DNA from: Arthrinium phaeospermum | Lineage: Eukaryota > Ascomycota > Sordariomycetes > Amphisphaeriales > Apiosporaceae | Length of the DNA stretch: 64,000 nt | Assembly (NCBI GenBank): GCA_006503535.1 | Contig: QYRS01000008.1 | Coordinates: 2,480,001-2,544,000 of the forward strand | Direction: 5' to 3' | In this document: positions 10,820-23,500 of the stretch, one piece after another | Numbering within the stretch: the first letter of the stretch is position 1 | Layout: each line of letters starts with the position of its first letter | The notes under the pieces: model-generated | Databases searched by the model: none | What the model was told of the DNA's origin: nothing | The model's input: the letters and a program-made list of their open reading frames with translations, nothing else | Position numbers and translations under genes: made by a program

Positions 10820-12550
10820 CTATAACAGCATAACCACAAAAGTCCCCACAAACACCAACCCGCAAGCCGCCTTGCCCACCACCGCCGCAGCCGCGCCCGA
10901 AACGGCCGGCGTCCCCGCCGCCTTGGGCAAGCCCGTCGGCGAGGCCCCCGAGGACCCTCCCCCGCTGAGCCCGAGCGGGTTGATGGCGGCCGGGTTGTAC
11001 GTCTGGCTCGGCTTCGCGGGCGCCAGGTCGGTGGCGCTGAACAGGCGCGTCATGGTCGTCATGTCGGAGATGGGCGACGTAATGAACATCTCCGTGTTGG
11101 AGTCGATGGGCCGCGTGCTGAACTTGGACACCACCGTCGGCGCCGCCGTCAGCAGCGGGATCGTCACCAGGTTGCCCGTCGCCGTCGGGTTCTGCAGCGC
11201 GGGAGGGAGCACCATGGTCGTGCCGGAAGGCGACAGCGATGGGGTACCGGCCGTGGCCGTCAGCAGGGTCGTCGGCCGCGGCGCCGTCGGCTGCGCGATG
11301 GCGGTGTTGTTGTTGGCCAGGTTGTTGCCGAAGCTCTTCCAAGGCGCAATGATACACTGCATCATCAGCTGGTTGTCCACCAACTTGCCGTTCTGCTTCG
11401 TGGGCGTCAGGCCCATCACGTAGGACGCGTCGAAGCTTCCGGCCGCCCAGGCGACGAAGCCCACGAAGACGTCCGAGTTGGAGTTGATGAAGTTGTTCTG
11501 CGAGCAGAAAGCTTTCAGGCAGGACGCCGCGGTCGAGGCGCCGCTTTCGCTGACCAAGCCCTTCCTGTTGTTGTCGCGGAGGAACTTGGCCACCGTCTTG
11601 AAGTCCTCCACGTTGTCGGTAACGCACTCCTTGTGGGTTCCCGAGTTGTCCTCATCGAGGTACTTGTGGATGTCGAGCACCAGGTTGTCGGTAGAGCCGT
11701 CAGGGTTCTGGATGCCCATCATGGCGGCGGCCGATCCGCTCGAGACCAGCGTCGCCGCGCTATCGAAATTCGTGCCGGGCAGCAGGATCATTTGCGACTT
11801 GGCGCCGGCTTGGCGGATAGCGGTCACCACCTTCTGGCACGTCTGGGCCCAGAGGTTGATGTCGAGATCGTGCGGCTCGTTCATGAGCTCGAAGGCGACC
11901 TTGTCGTTGGCCGCGTATTTGGTCGCCAACTGACTCCAGAGGCTGACAAACTGGTCGTCGCTCGGTCCACCCTGCCCTATGACACCACCGTTCCATCGCG
12001 CGAAGTTGTGGATGTCGATCATGCAGTGAGCACCGGTTCTTAAGCACGACTGCACCAGTTGGTCGTATTTTGCCAGGTTGTTGGCGTCGAGGCTGCCGCC
12101 GATTTGGTTGTTGACAAGGAATTGCCAAGAAATAGCTTCAAGATGTTAGTTGACCGGATTCCGAAAATAGCACTCGGGTGGTTTCGCCGTACGGAGTCTC
12201 ATCATGTTCATCCCAAGATCACTAACAAAGTGTTTCATCTGGTCGGCCCCATCGCCGGGAAGCTGTGCAGATGATAAGGGACAGGTGCCCTGGAGTTTTT
12301 GTCAGTCGCCCATGTCCTTCCTATCCGCCGAGAGCGTATAATAGATAAAAAGTTGGGTTGACACTCACATCGATCTGACATCCAAAGTCACCGCCGGCAA
12401 TAGCAACACCCTTCTCGACGTTAGCATCCTGGCCCGACACACGACGTTTCTCACATCATGCAAAGATCTGCTTAAACCTACCAGATACTGGACCTTGGCC
12501 AGTGCCGCAATGGGGGCCAAGCCCAGTAAAACGAAATTGTGGAACAACAT
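10820..12550 (-). CDS. GH5 (subfamily 5-like) endo-beta-1,4-glucanase, GPI-anchored
   Basis: I rebuilt four exons: 12482-12550, 12369-12428, 12193-12289 and 10820-12135, with introns of 53, 79 and 57 nt. The product is 513 aa. Exon 1 encodes a hydrophobic signal peptide (MLFHNFVLLGLAPIAALA). The catalytic domain resembles Trichoderma EG2/Cel5A: GVAIAGGDFGCQIDGTC, GMNMMRLPISWQFLVN, HCMIDIHNFARWNG, the acid/base in MNEPHD (Glu162), and the nucleophile in LVSESGAS (Glu272), where most relatives have ETGGG. FVAWAAGSFDASY follows. A Ser/Thr/Pro-rich linker of about 120 residues ends in a hydrophobic tail (residues ~488-513) typical of a GPI-anchor signal, and there is no CBM1. It probably cleaves cellulose or mixed glucans at the cell surface. 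The splice sites were chosen because they restore the family sequence without gaps. Confidence 0.92.
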
Positions 12551-14214
12551 GATCAACACGAATATAGAGAAGAATAAGAATAAGAGTAGTAAAACGGAAA
12601 CAAGGGCAAGAGACGAGGAGAGCAAAATCCAACAAAAAAGTGAAAGTAAAGGTCCTACTAGGGACAGGAACGAATGTAAAGACGTTGGCCGACAGCAAAC
12701 GGCATGTGAGATGTGGAAAAAAGAGGAAAGGAGAATGTATCCAAGCGAAAGGCTCCTCCAAGATCCAAAAAGAGTCAGTCAGTCACTGATCAAGAAGAGA
12801 TGGGCTGGACCTGGCCGGGCGTTCGTAGGGCGTTGCGCCGCGAATATATTGAAATGAATCTTTTCTCCCCCATTCCACCTTTGCTCTTGTGCTCCCCCCA
12901 ATCCATCCTGGGCGTGAAGAAGTGGATGGGCCATTGGGCATGGACAAGGTCAGGGACCAGGGCCATCTAAGCTTTCGCAGACCCGATGGGACGGGGTGGC
13001 CAATCAAAAGAGCGGACTGGCACGATGCTGGCTCACGACTGGCCGACGGGCTTGATGGCCAGGGGGGTCGCTCCGGAACCTCAAACACGTCAAGTCTCAA
13101 GTCGGACCAATCCCCTTCGCAGCCAGAAAACGAGAGAACCAAGGACAGCCCGCGGCGCCGGCTGTGCTCGGGGCTAGACCGACTTTGCTTTAGGCTGGCG
13201 GTCAGATATGGATCGATCCGAACTGGCTGCAGAGCGCTGCTTGCTGGCTGGCGCTCTTACCCACTGTCCTCATCATTAAACTACATCCCACAGATCCGGT
13301 TTGGCTGAGCGCCGGTGTGATATGCTAATGAGCACGAGGCAACTTGGCCATCTAGCGCTGGGAGGGCGTAGTCTGGCCTTCTCGCCTCTTCGAGCTCCGA
13401 ATTGACACTGACTGATACGAAGGGGGATGAGTGGGTATTCTTTTAGTAGTAGGTAGTACCGAAGGACCCTAGAGATGATCTGGGTCTTTTCCTGGGCGAA
13501 ATACTACCACCAATCACCAATGGTAGGCTGGTAGGGGGGCATTGTTGATGCTGGATGCTAACAGCGAGCGATTGGCGACCGACCGGAGGGCCCTGGAACT
13601 TAGCATTGTCCAATGTGTCCAGGGTGCAGAGCAGAGGGTGGCCGCATTTTTACACTGCATGAACCTCCCAAGCCACACGGGGGGTCCCAATTTAATCTAT
13701 GAGCCACACTGTTGGCAGGTCCGTCCGGGCGAGAACTTTCGATGGAATTGGATGTTGGATGGCCTTACTATCCCGGACTAATGTTAGGTGACGGAGGCAA
13801 TCTGCTTCCATCATGCCATCAATGCAACCTGCAAGGCCATTCGACGAGAATATTGCCGATTAAGGTATCACCAATCTCGAGAAGAAGAAAGCGACATCAT
13901 CGATCTGCTACCACGCTGCACAAGGATTTTTCCGACTCTAAAAAGAAAGCAACTGGCAGCCAAGCTCCCAATCCAGCGTTGAATTCAACCTCGGAGCGCC
14001 TCTCAGCCAGGAGGATCCCAGGTTTGGTGGGAGGGGTCGGGACCACTCTGGAGCGATTTAGCGATCCGCTCCTCGCTCCTCAGCTCCACCTCGATTGAGA
14101 CAACTCAACTTACACCAACCGGCTAGTCCCTGTTAAGCCGCCACTTCGTACTGTATCATTTGCGCAGACGACCAGTCAGTTGGCCAGAAACCCAGTAGCA
14201 GCCGTAACGACAAG
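12551..14214. other. Intergenic region between divergent genes
   Basis: About 1.7 kb lies between the endoglucanase (-) and rhomboid (+) starts and probably carries both promoters. No coding frame or RNA gene is supported. Confidence 0.6.
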
Positions 14215-15328
14215 ATGTTGCGCTGGTGGCTGGTACAGAAACTGCCGTCGCGCATGTTCGCCCGGCGCAGGTACGGCACCTACGGCTCCTCCTACCCCTC
14301 GGGCGACAATTTCGGCCTGCCCCCCGTCCGCGTCCTGGGCCCAACCCTATGGTGCACCACCGCCATCGGCGCGACCTATCTGGGCTGCGCCGCGTACGAG
14401 GTGTACAACGACGCCCAGGAGGTCAAGCGAGGCCGCAATCGCTCCGGCTGGATGGCGTCGTCGTCATCGCCCATGACCTTTGAGCAGCTCGAGGCCGACA
14501 GGGCCCTGTCTCATGTGCGAGGGTCGTACTGGAGCGGCCGCGACCGGCACCCGTCGTCGCGAGAGGGGATCATGGACGGGTGGCGGCCCGCCTGGCTCAC
14601 CGAGTCCAGTGGCGTCGTTCGCGCGGCCATCCTGGCCAATGCCGGCATCTACGCCGTCAACAACCTCGTCCCCTCGACCTGGCTGTATTTCGCCCACATC
14701 GCCGCAGAAGGCCGCAACTACACCCTCTTCACCTCCATGTTCGGGCACGCAGGCCTCCTGCACTTGGGCTTCAACATGTACGCCCTGACGCAGTTCGCTC
14801 CTCACGTGCAGCAGAGCCGGATCTTCCAGGGAAGCAACAGGTGAGTTTCTTTTGCCCCTCCCTTCGTATCCATATTGGCTATTTTTAGCTGTTGTTCCCC
14901 CGAAATTGACCAATGTGACACACAGCCACTTCGGCGCCTTCTACCTCGGCTCCGGCCTCGCCGCCAGCCTGGGCCACCACCTCTCCACCGTCTGGCCCAA
15001 CCGGCTGGGGCGGCTGTCGGCGGGGCTGGGGGCCAGCGGCGCCATCATGGCGATCCTGGCCGCCTTCGCCATGTCGGAGCCCGACGCGCAGATCGGCCTC
15101 ATGTTCGTGCCCGGCAGCCTGCCGGCCGAGCAGGCCCTGCTGGGCCTCACCCTCTTCGAGCTCTACGGCCTCTTCGTCGGCATCCGCTGGCTGCCCCTCG
15201 GCCACGCGGCCCACCTCACCGGGCTCGCCGTCGGGGCCGCCTACGTCCACTTCGACGGCCGGAAGCGGCTCTGGACCCCGACGCGGCGGCTGGCGTTTTA
15301 CTCGCTGCGGCGGTTCAAGATGGTTTGA
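14215..15328 (+). CDS. Rhomboid-family intramembrane serine protease, probably mitochondrial
   Basis: Two exons (14215-14840 and 14926-15328) encode 342 aa. The 85-nt intron has a GTGAGT donor and CACACAG acceptor and splits a Ser codon. The N-terminus is rich in Arg and lacks acidic residues for about 30 residues, as expected of a mitochondrial presequence. The rhomboid core follows: an FGHAGLLHLGFNMYALTQF helix, the catalytic Ser246 in GLGASGAIM, and the catalytic His305 in HAAHLTGLAVG near the C-terminus. Rhomboids cleave single-pass proteins inside the membrane. Mitochondrial Pcp1/PARL processes dynamin-like and kinase substrates, but assignment to that orthologue is inference. The protein is shorter than many Pcp1 proteins. 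Confidence 0.9.
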
Positions 15329-17572
15329 GGAGGCGGCGGGGTACGACTGGCGCTGGAGGGGGAAAGGAGAGGAGCATGGTTAAAGCAGAGACAAGCCGTC
15401 ATGGTATTAGGGGATGCAGAAGTTCTTTTCACGGACCTGGCAAGGTCGCTTGGGTCATCGTCACTGTGTGGAGCGCTATGCCGGACTGTCGTCGAGGGGG
15501 AAGGAATCAGGAGAATTGGCGCTTCTGGGATATGATAATGTAGTTTTCGTGCAAGAAGATACCCCCTCATTCATAATCGATATGAGTTCATGACCCATCG
15601 GTCTGCCAACACGCTCCTTATACGCTCCTTATACATTTAACACCCACCGGCCCAACATGGGGTTTGGACATTGCAGAATAGCATTTGGGGGGCATGGTGC
15701 CAGCAGCGTCGAGAGCATCGTGACTGACCTCGGCGATCGATCTCGTTCGAGAAGGGAAAGGATGGAACGAGAGGTTGAGTTCAAGAGGAGGCAGGATGGC
15801 TCGAGAGAAAGGGCCAATCAATGGCATCAAACCTCATCGAGGGCCTACTGCCTCTCCCTAAACCACACTCATCGACAACAGCAACGACAGCAGCCGAAAG
15901 AACACCCGCACCACCTCACCTCCTCATCAATCGTATGACATGCTTCTCAATCCAGGCGTCCCTCTCCTCATCTCAAGGGGTCCCCACCCCAAATCCCGGC
16001 TTCCAATTCTTCCGCTCGCCTCTCGGCGAGAATTGGGCCCCATCGCCTCCCCCGTTTGTCCGGATATGAGCTCCGCGCGCGCCCCCCACTCTCTCTCTCT
16101 TCTACACGTAGTAGTATCCATTTCATCTCCGTCGTTCAGAGGAGGGGAGGTGGGAGGGGACGAACAACATGCAGGATTAAGGGTATACGTGTTCGCCTCG
16201 GTGGCAACAGTTATCTATGAATTGTTAAGCCGCAGCAGAGGCGGCGAGTGCATGCCATGTCGGGAGTTGTAAGCGGTCAGTGATAAATAAGCTCTAGTAA
16301 ACAACCAAGACGCTGACTTGACAACGCATGCAATCAATTCTTTTGCCCGCCTTGGGCAGGCTGGCGCAGTTGGCTACTAGGGGACTGGGTTAGGCGTCGT
16401 GACAGGACTATGTATGTATCTATGTACGGTTACTGCATCTTAGAGTGACTCAGCGCTGGCCCAGCTGGCTAAGCTGACGACGAATCCTCCTCGGCTCCTC
16501 CGAGCGAGGGGAGGTATAATACTGCTGACGACGACGACACGGGGCGATGAAGCCAACAGCAGCTGTCCGTCTATCCACAGGCCTAACTTGTCCGGCGGGC
16601 GACATACGTGTTGTGCAGGAAGAGGAGAGGGGAAGAAGAGTAAGTAGGTGGAGGCAGGCTTCGCGCACAAAGCACCCAAGATTCGTATGGCTCAATGTCA
16701 GACTCCTCAAGTGTAATGAAGCATATGGTTGGTTTGTTGACTGAGTGTGAGCGTAGACAGATCACAGAAATAAAGAGCGAAATCAGTTTTAACAAAGCAA
16801 AAAAGATATATTGGTATATAGATAATTCTAGCCGGCGCCGCTGCTGTGCTGGATGTTGCTACAGTCTAAAGTTGGTAGTGGGTATGTATGTATGTGTATG
16901 TTGTAGGTCCGTCCATCCATGATCGCCTTTGACCCAACGATACCCGTGTATATATTTGTCCGTCCTTCTTCCCAACCCCGATTCCAATTCCGTCCCGTCG
17001 TCGTCAAAGGTCCTATAATAAGTGTCCTTCTTCTTTATCTTCGTATAACCGTAGCGTTGGTGGTGGTAGGTGTAATAGTATAGTAATAACCCTGGCGATG
17101 GAGATCGATCCATCCCCAGGTTCTGTCGTTGGTTTGATTATTGGTAGTACAAGGCGAGGAGAGGATATCCGCCTGCCTGTTCTGTGACCCGATCCGACTG
17201 AGTAGCAAATGATAGCTATCCAAGTGTTGTTCTTAGATCAAGCATCATTGATATCGATGGACCTGTTGTCTTGATCCGTGGCCATGTGGCTTCTGACATG
17301 ATACCAATGCGCTATGACTTGTCTTCGTTTCTGTGACGAGTTGAATCCAAGAAGGCTTAAGTGGTGGTCGGGATGAGTGCATGAGCATTGCCAGGCACTG
17401 TCCATGATAACTGCCTGTCTTTCCGGCAGCAATGTTGCAGTTGTTAATGGACGGCGGGGCCAGAGGCACCATCAATTGGATGGTATGCCGTGATTAGAAT
17501 AAAGTCCCATCTCTCTCAAAGAGACGCGTCCTGTAAATAGTACCGCAAAGAGCCGTGGCGGTATCCGCCCCC
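15329..17572. other. Intergenic region between convergent genes
   Basis: About 2.2 kb lies between the 3' ends of the rhomboid gene and the glycogen-binding-domain gene. Only short low-complexity frames are present (CT-rich near 16081-16100, ATGT repeats near 16880-16900). I see no gene or RNA. Confidence 0.6.
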
Positions 17573-20536
17573 TCACTCCCGCGGCCGGATAATATCCGCC
17601 ATCCACCCCGCATCGCTCGACAGATCATCGAGCCCCGCATCAATCGTCGGCAAGCCCAGCAGCGTCGCGCTCCCGCACACCGGCAGCCCGTTATCGCAGC
17701 GGGCCAGGAACGGCGGCGACTCGTTGTTGTTCGTCATCGTCACCGTCGCCTGCGAGGCGTCCCGCTGGTGCTTCGCCTCGGTCGTCGTCTGCGGCGGCAG
17801 GCTGTAGCCCGCGAAGGGCCGCTCCTTGCCCAGCAGCTTCTCGTTCTCGCGGGACAGGCGTCGGTCCTCGTCTTCTTCGTCTTCGTCCTCCTCATCGTCG
17901 TCCTCTTCTTCGTCGTTGTCGCCCCCGAAGTAGGACGAGCTGCTGGCGCCGCCCCGGGAGCTGCGCGAGCTGCGGGAGACGCTCGAGGTGGGCGAGAAGG
18001 GGGTGGTGATGATGGAGGAGTTGGAGGACAGGGAGAACCGCGACTTGGGGATGTGCAGCTTGAAGGCCATGGAGTGGGAGTGGCGGACGCCAGTGTGCTG
18101 CTCTGCGCGCGTCTCAGCAGTTGCCGATGTCCCTTGTTGTTGGGGTACGATGGTATCTGACGAGGCGTTCACGCACGACGTGATAGAAGGCGAGGAGAAG
18201 CTGCGCAGGAAAGGAGGAGGCGACAGCAGCGTGCTGGGCGCCACCTCGGCCGCAGCATGGCTGGCGAAGTTGTCGTCGTCCTCGTTCTCCTCCATGATCT
18301 GCTCGGGGATAGAGAGTCCCGGATTGGACTCGACGGGCGGCGTGGCGACGACGGGCTTGTCGTCGCAGAGGAACCTCCGTAACGCCTCGGGGGACATCTC
18401 GCGGGACCGGCTGCTCCCCGAGGGGGTGGTACTCCGCGTGTTTCGCTCGGATGGGTAGCTCTGGCTGCTGTGGTTGCTGTGACTGCTCTTCACCGAGGCC
18501 GTATCCTCCGTGTCGCTGTTAATGGCGGCGGTGGCAGCACCCTTGCTGCGATCCGCACTGCTACCACGGTTGGAGGGCTTCAGGCCAAATAGTCGTCGTG
18601 CCGAGACCCAGCGTGGTGTGGGCGACTGGGAGCGTGACGGCCTTTGCGGCCTTTGAACCTGAGCCGGGACCTGAACCTGGAGCTGCAGGGCCTCGGACGG
18701 CGACGAGCTGACGAGGCTTCGGGCCATGCCGGGCACGGTGGGTGCGGGGCGGGGAGATCTGAACTTGTCCATGGGGTTCATGGTCCTGTAGTCGGCGGCA
18801 GTGATGGAAGTCATGGAAGCACTCCTGTGGCGGGAAGGATGTTCAGTGGGAACGTCGAGGGTATTTACAGTCTGGCCCGGGAGGTAGGGACAGGACGTGG
18901 TGCTGGGCATGGCAGGATCGTGTGTCTCAGTTGACCCGTCTATCTCGTACTGCGCGTGGGCATTAGCTAATGAGGTACGGGCGTATACGCGGGTGATTGG
19001 TATGTACTTACGTAGTAGTAGTATGTCTGACCCATTCTGAGACCACCGGTTCGCTTGGGAGAAATGAAGCTCTGATCCCCATCACAGACGATGTCTCGAA
19101 AGGTGTGGCAGCCTCGCCATTGTCCTCGGGAACGGCGAGCGTCCCGCTCCATCTTATATGGGTTGGAGAAGTTGTCCCAGGACCCAAATAACTGGACGGT
19201 CTGGATGGACTGATGCGTGCGACTAATGCAAGGTCAGCAAAAAGGCGAGCTCAATACAATTATGGGTGTGCCTGGATGCAGCAGGCTAATGCAGGGTACA
19301 ACGAAATCAAAACCGACGCGACAGACAGGGCAGGCCATTCCTGTAGTAGTATGTATGCTTGTACATACATACCCGGGCTGGTAGGGCTAAGGCTGCCTGC
19401 CTGCCTGTCAACCAACACCACGACGTTGCATCCTTTCCATTGCGCACTCGGCAGTGGGTCAATCCGGGGTCAGGACTGGGCAGGAACTGGGCGGTACCGG
19501 CATTCAATAGAAACAACACACGGCCAGAAACATTCATCAGCTGATCTTGGTGTGTGGAATATTGGAGACTCGCAGGTGGCAGGGCTGGGGGACGAGGAGA
19601 CCAGGCAGGCATGGCCCATTCAATGATCCTTCCATCCGTCTCCAACTCTTCCAACCACCACCATGCCCATCTCCATCCGAGTTACTGCCTTGGACGGATG
19701 CGGCGCAAAAGCTGGATGCGGCCGGGGTGGTGCGTGGTGTGCACTGCAGTATTGCAGTGTGTGGCGGGCTGCACAACTTGTACAGGGGCCACTGGGCTCT
19801 TCCAATCGAAGCCTGCCAGGTTCCCGACCGGCATGACCGGGGCTAATTTGCTCAGTCATAATAGGCTGTATAAGAAATTATAGCCACCATCGATGAACCA
19901 TCGACCGGGAATGCGTGAACAATATGCTTTTTTCTTTTCTCGTTCTTCCTTCTTCTGCCTGCCATTGACCAATTCCAATGCTTAGAGGAGATTGCCCACG
20001 TAACTTCCCATTCCGGGAAATTGGTAGGGCTGGTGTTATTGACAGGAAGAATGCAATGAATATTCAATGCCGGGTGCACAGGACAGGATGCACAGGATCG
20101 CCTGGGGTTTCTGGCCCAATGGGGTGAATCTGACCTTGGCAATGTCTCTCCCTTGCGTAGATTACGCATCCCAACTAGGGAAATGCTCTGAGCTGGAGTA
20201 ATAAGACAAAGGCCCTGTCTCGTACGGACACGGACGCGGGCACAGCACACACACGTACACACCTACACACACGGCTCATGCGAGCCCTATGCCCGCCCGC
20301 CCGAGTTGTCGGGTTGCTTGGTTGGCTGAGAGGAGCCACGAACTAACGCGGGAAACGGGGAACTCGAACGGGACAGGAACCAATATGACGAACAAGAGGC
20401 GTCTCGGCACCAGAAGAAGAAAACGCCCGCAATCAAAGAAAACGATAAAACACTACACCGAACAAATAAATAAAACGGCAAGCGAGTTGCGTGAGACTCA
20501 CAGCAGAAATGTAAAGAGGGTAGTCGAGGGATCCAT
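17573..20536 (-). CDS. Protein with AMPK-beta-like glycogen-binding (E-set) module and disordered tail
   Basis: I rebuilt three exons: 20502-20536, 19012-19222 and 17573-18949, giving 540 aa. Exon 1 encodes MDPSTTLFTFL and joins in frame to LRTHQSIQTVQLFGSWDNF. The 1279-nt first intron has a GTGAGT donor, a CTGAC branch site and a TTAG acceptor. The second intron is 62 nt (GTAAGT..CGCAG). Residues 1-110 (GSWDNFSNPY, GQWRGCHTF, LRMGQTYYYYYEIDGSTETH, LPGQTVNTL) look like the glycogen-binding/CBM48-type E-set module found in AMPK beta subunits and in many uncharacterised fungal proteins. The rest is Ser-rich and disordered, with a short conserved-looking motif MSPEALRRFLCDDKP, an acidic run near the C-terminus and a final DAGWMADIIRPRE. 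A role in glycogen or SNF1 signalling is possible but not shown. Exons 2 and 3 are strong; exon 1 is inferred from frame and motif continuity. Confidence 0.8.
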
Positions 20537-23500
20537 GGTCGCCGAGGGTTGGGATCGAGATTCGCCCATGCCCATATTTGAGGTCGAGACAAGGCCGTCC
20601 ATTGCCGAATGGGATAATGGCAGGGTGTCTTGACGCTATTCCAGGGTCCGACAACCAAATTTAGGTAGCCGCGCGCAGTTGCACACGACGACGCTCAGAA
20701 GCTTGGCCGAACCGACTTTGGTTAATAATGAAACACGTTGGCTCTCACTGCCGACATGTTTCAGTAGACGCAGTATCCAATCAGTTGGTTTTTGACTCGG
20801 GTTGTTCTAATTGTGATGCCAGGAACTCCAAGATGGGACTGCACTGAACCAATGGTACGGTTTCAATGCTGCGCCGTATCCAGCAGAAGCGCCGTCGATG
20901 CGATGGGTGCTGGTGAGGAGGTCTTTTGTGCCAGTTGTGCGTATAAGTCGTCCCCTCCCAACCACTTGCGCTTATGCTGACTTGACTGAATGGGCGGGTT
21001 GGCGCTTACGGCAGGCACGCACAGGAAGCGAGCGAGCGAACGAGCTGGTGGCAGGGCTCCCGAATCAGGCAAAGTACTGGTAGCGCAACACGGGCTCGGG
21101 TCGACGGATTGGTTTCCTGGTTCGTGTCTGTGTCTCAGCGTATGTAAATCGGCGGTGTCGAGTAGTCGTATCCGGCGGGTTGGTTGGCTAGATTCCCAAG
21201 CAGCGCCCTCCCGTGGTAGTCCGAGGATGGTAATGATGTTGGTGGTGCCGGGTACGATAGATAGCGCTGACGAGATTTTTGGTTTAGAGGGAAGGGAAAA
21301 CCTTTAATTGTAAATAGATAGTCGCAACCAATGTTCTTTTTGCTCAATATTGGCAAGGGAAGGTTATGGGGTAGGCCGGCCTGCCCATGGGAAACTAGTA
21401 AGAAGCTGAACTCCGAGGGCTGAATGCCTGCAAAATGCCTGCGTAGTTTCTTTTTGCTGTTGCCTTGCTTTTGCGTAAGCTCGCTTGCTTCGCTTCCCGG
21501 GACGGACGCCTAAGATTATATCGTCAAGATGTGCTATTAGAATTTAGAGAGGGACCCAGCCGTGCTAGTCCAGGAGAAGAGAGATTCGGCGCCAAGAGAG
21601 TCGATGGTTCCTGTCAAGGGACGCCTAGGTTTTCCTGATGGAAACCGTGCCAGTGAGGCGTGGGATTGGCTGTGGTGCTGGGCCCGCTAACTCCTGGGGG
21701 CGGCGGGAAATAGTCGACACAAACGTTCAGAGATCCCAGTTATTCGCGGTGGGCCATGTTTGAGAGTGAAGCTAAGCCAGATGAGCCTGGGAACGGCGTG
21801 TAAAGCCGCCAGTTCTGTTCCGGGGGCGTGGAGACGATTAGACGGCACGATTAACGCTGGAGCGGTTTTTATTTTAGCCAGGCCAGGGCAGGGTAAGGTA
21901 AACCAGTAACCAGTAACCAACAACAAGGCAGGTCGTCGTCGATCCGAGAAAAGAAATCGGCCAGAGATCGTGAAACTATAGCAGGGCGGTATTATTGGGC
22001 TTATCGGGGCTAGAAGAAGAAAAGAACAAGGCAAGTGGATCTCGAGATCAAGATCTGGGTTGCTGGGAAGCGATGAAGGACCAACAGAAGAAAAAAAGAC
22101 TGGACTCGCGGGCTGGGCGGTATGCAACATATTAATCCAGTGTGGTGGTTACTGCACATCTACGAATCTACTCTACATACTACTACTGTAGGTAGTACGT
22201 CTGCCCAGCTTACCTGAATCTGGGAAAACAGAGGCCGGCCAGCCAGTCGTGGGAATGACGACAGTGCCTTCGAGGTAAGGTCAGCGCAGCTACTGTACAT
22301 GCCGCTAGCGTGGACGGAATCGTCGAAAGATGGTCGGAGGGGCTGAGACGAAAAGGAACGATCTGCGCAGGGTGGCCGCTGGCGAATGGAGTCACGACTT
22401 TCTCAAACACCCCTCCAGCATCGCAGACGGGATTCGTCGATGCCGCCCCAGCTACTGCAATGCGAGAGGGCCAGCTTGTAACCTTGAGAGACCAATATGT
22501 CACTGGAAAACTGAGATACTGCACCTCGAGTTCAATTGTCGGAGCTCATACGTCAATATGTAGCATGCATATACTGAACCTAAAGGACTTGCATCATGTA
22601 CGCCGAAGCCTATCAATTGATGTATGTAGGTCATATGTTCTTCCGGTGATACATGCATCATGGATATGTGCACCAATCTCACCCTCTGCGTCTTCTGCGT
22701 GACCTTGTGCATCGCCGAGCCGTCACAACGTGGTAACCACACACAGCTCAGAGAGGAAGGATCGAAGGAAAGATAGCGAAGACGGGTAACACTGGCAACT
22801 AAGCGTTTCGCTGCACCATCTATAGCCATGAGAGCCAATCATCGGCTTATTCACCGTACCATCCATTGCATCCATCCATCCCCTACGGGCATCATGCCGA
22901 GAAACAGGTTCATCTTGTTTGGCGGTGTCGCGAGTTTGAGCCAATGGCGGCCTCGGCCAGGCACAAGAGTAGGTAGCAAGAGAAAGAAAGCTGAAAATAA
23001 ACGTGGGTGGATTGATCGGCAAATGGGCTGCCGGGGCCAATCACAGCAGGCGCGGGCCTGTTCCTTCCAGCGAGATTACACTGCTACCAGAAGCAGCGAA
23101 GGAAGACTGGACTGATGAAATTGATTTGATTGATTGATTGACTGACTGGAGGGTTGAACCTGTCTGTGCGCAATAAGGTTCTCACTTTGCATTCGTTTTA
23201 CTGTACCTTCTTATGTCGCTTATTTCGTCGTGTCGTTACGGAGTAGTCGTACTACCACGAGACCCCAGAGAGAGGGAGCGTCAGAGACAAAAAGTCCCTC
23301 GCCCTCGGGGCGGTGGCTTTGATGCTGTCTCAAACCCAGCCAACCAACATCTCCAGACGACTTGCTTGGGCAACCGATTGATTCTTCAAAGTCCACTATG
23401 TACGGCCTCGACTACACAGACTACTGCGCAACCTGCGGGAACAGCTCACACAAGAAAGATACCACTGCCTTAGCGTATCCCGTAGCATGGGCAACCAGGA

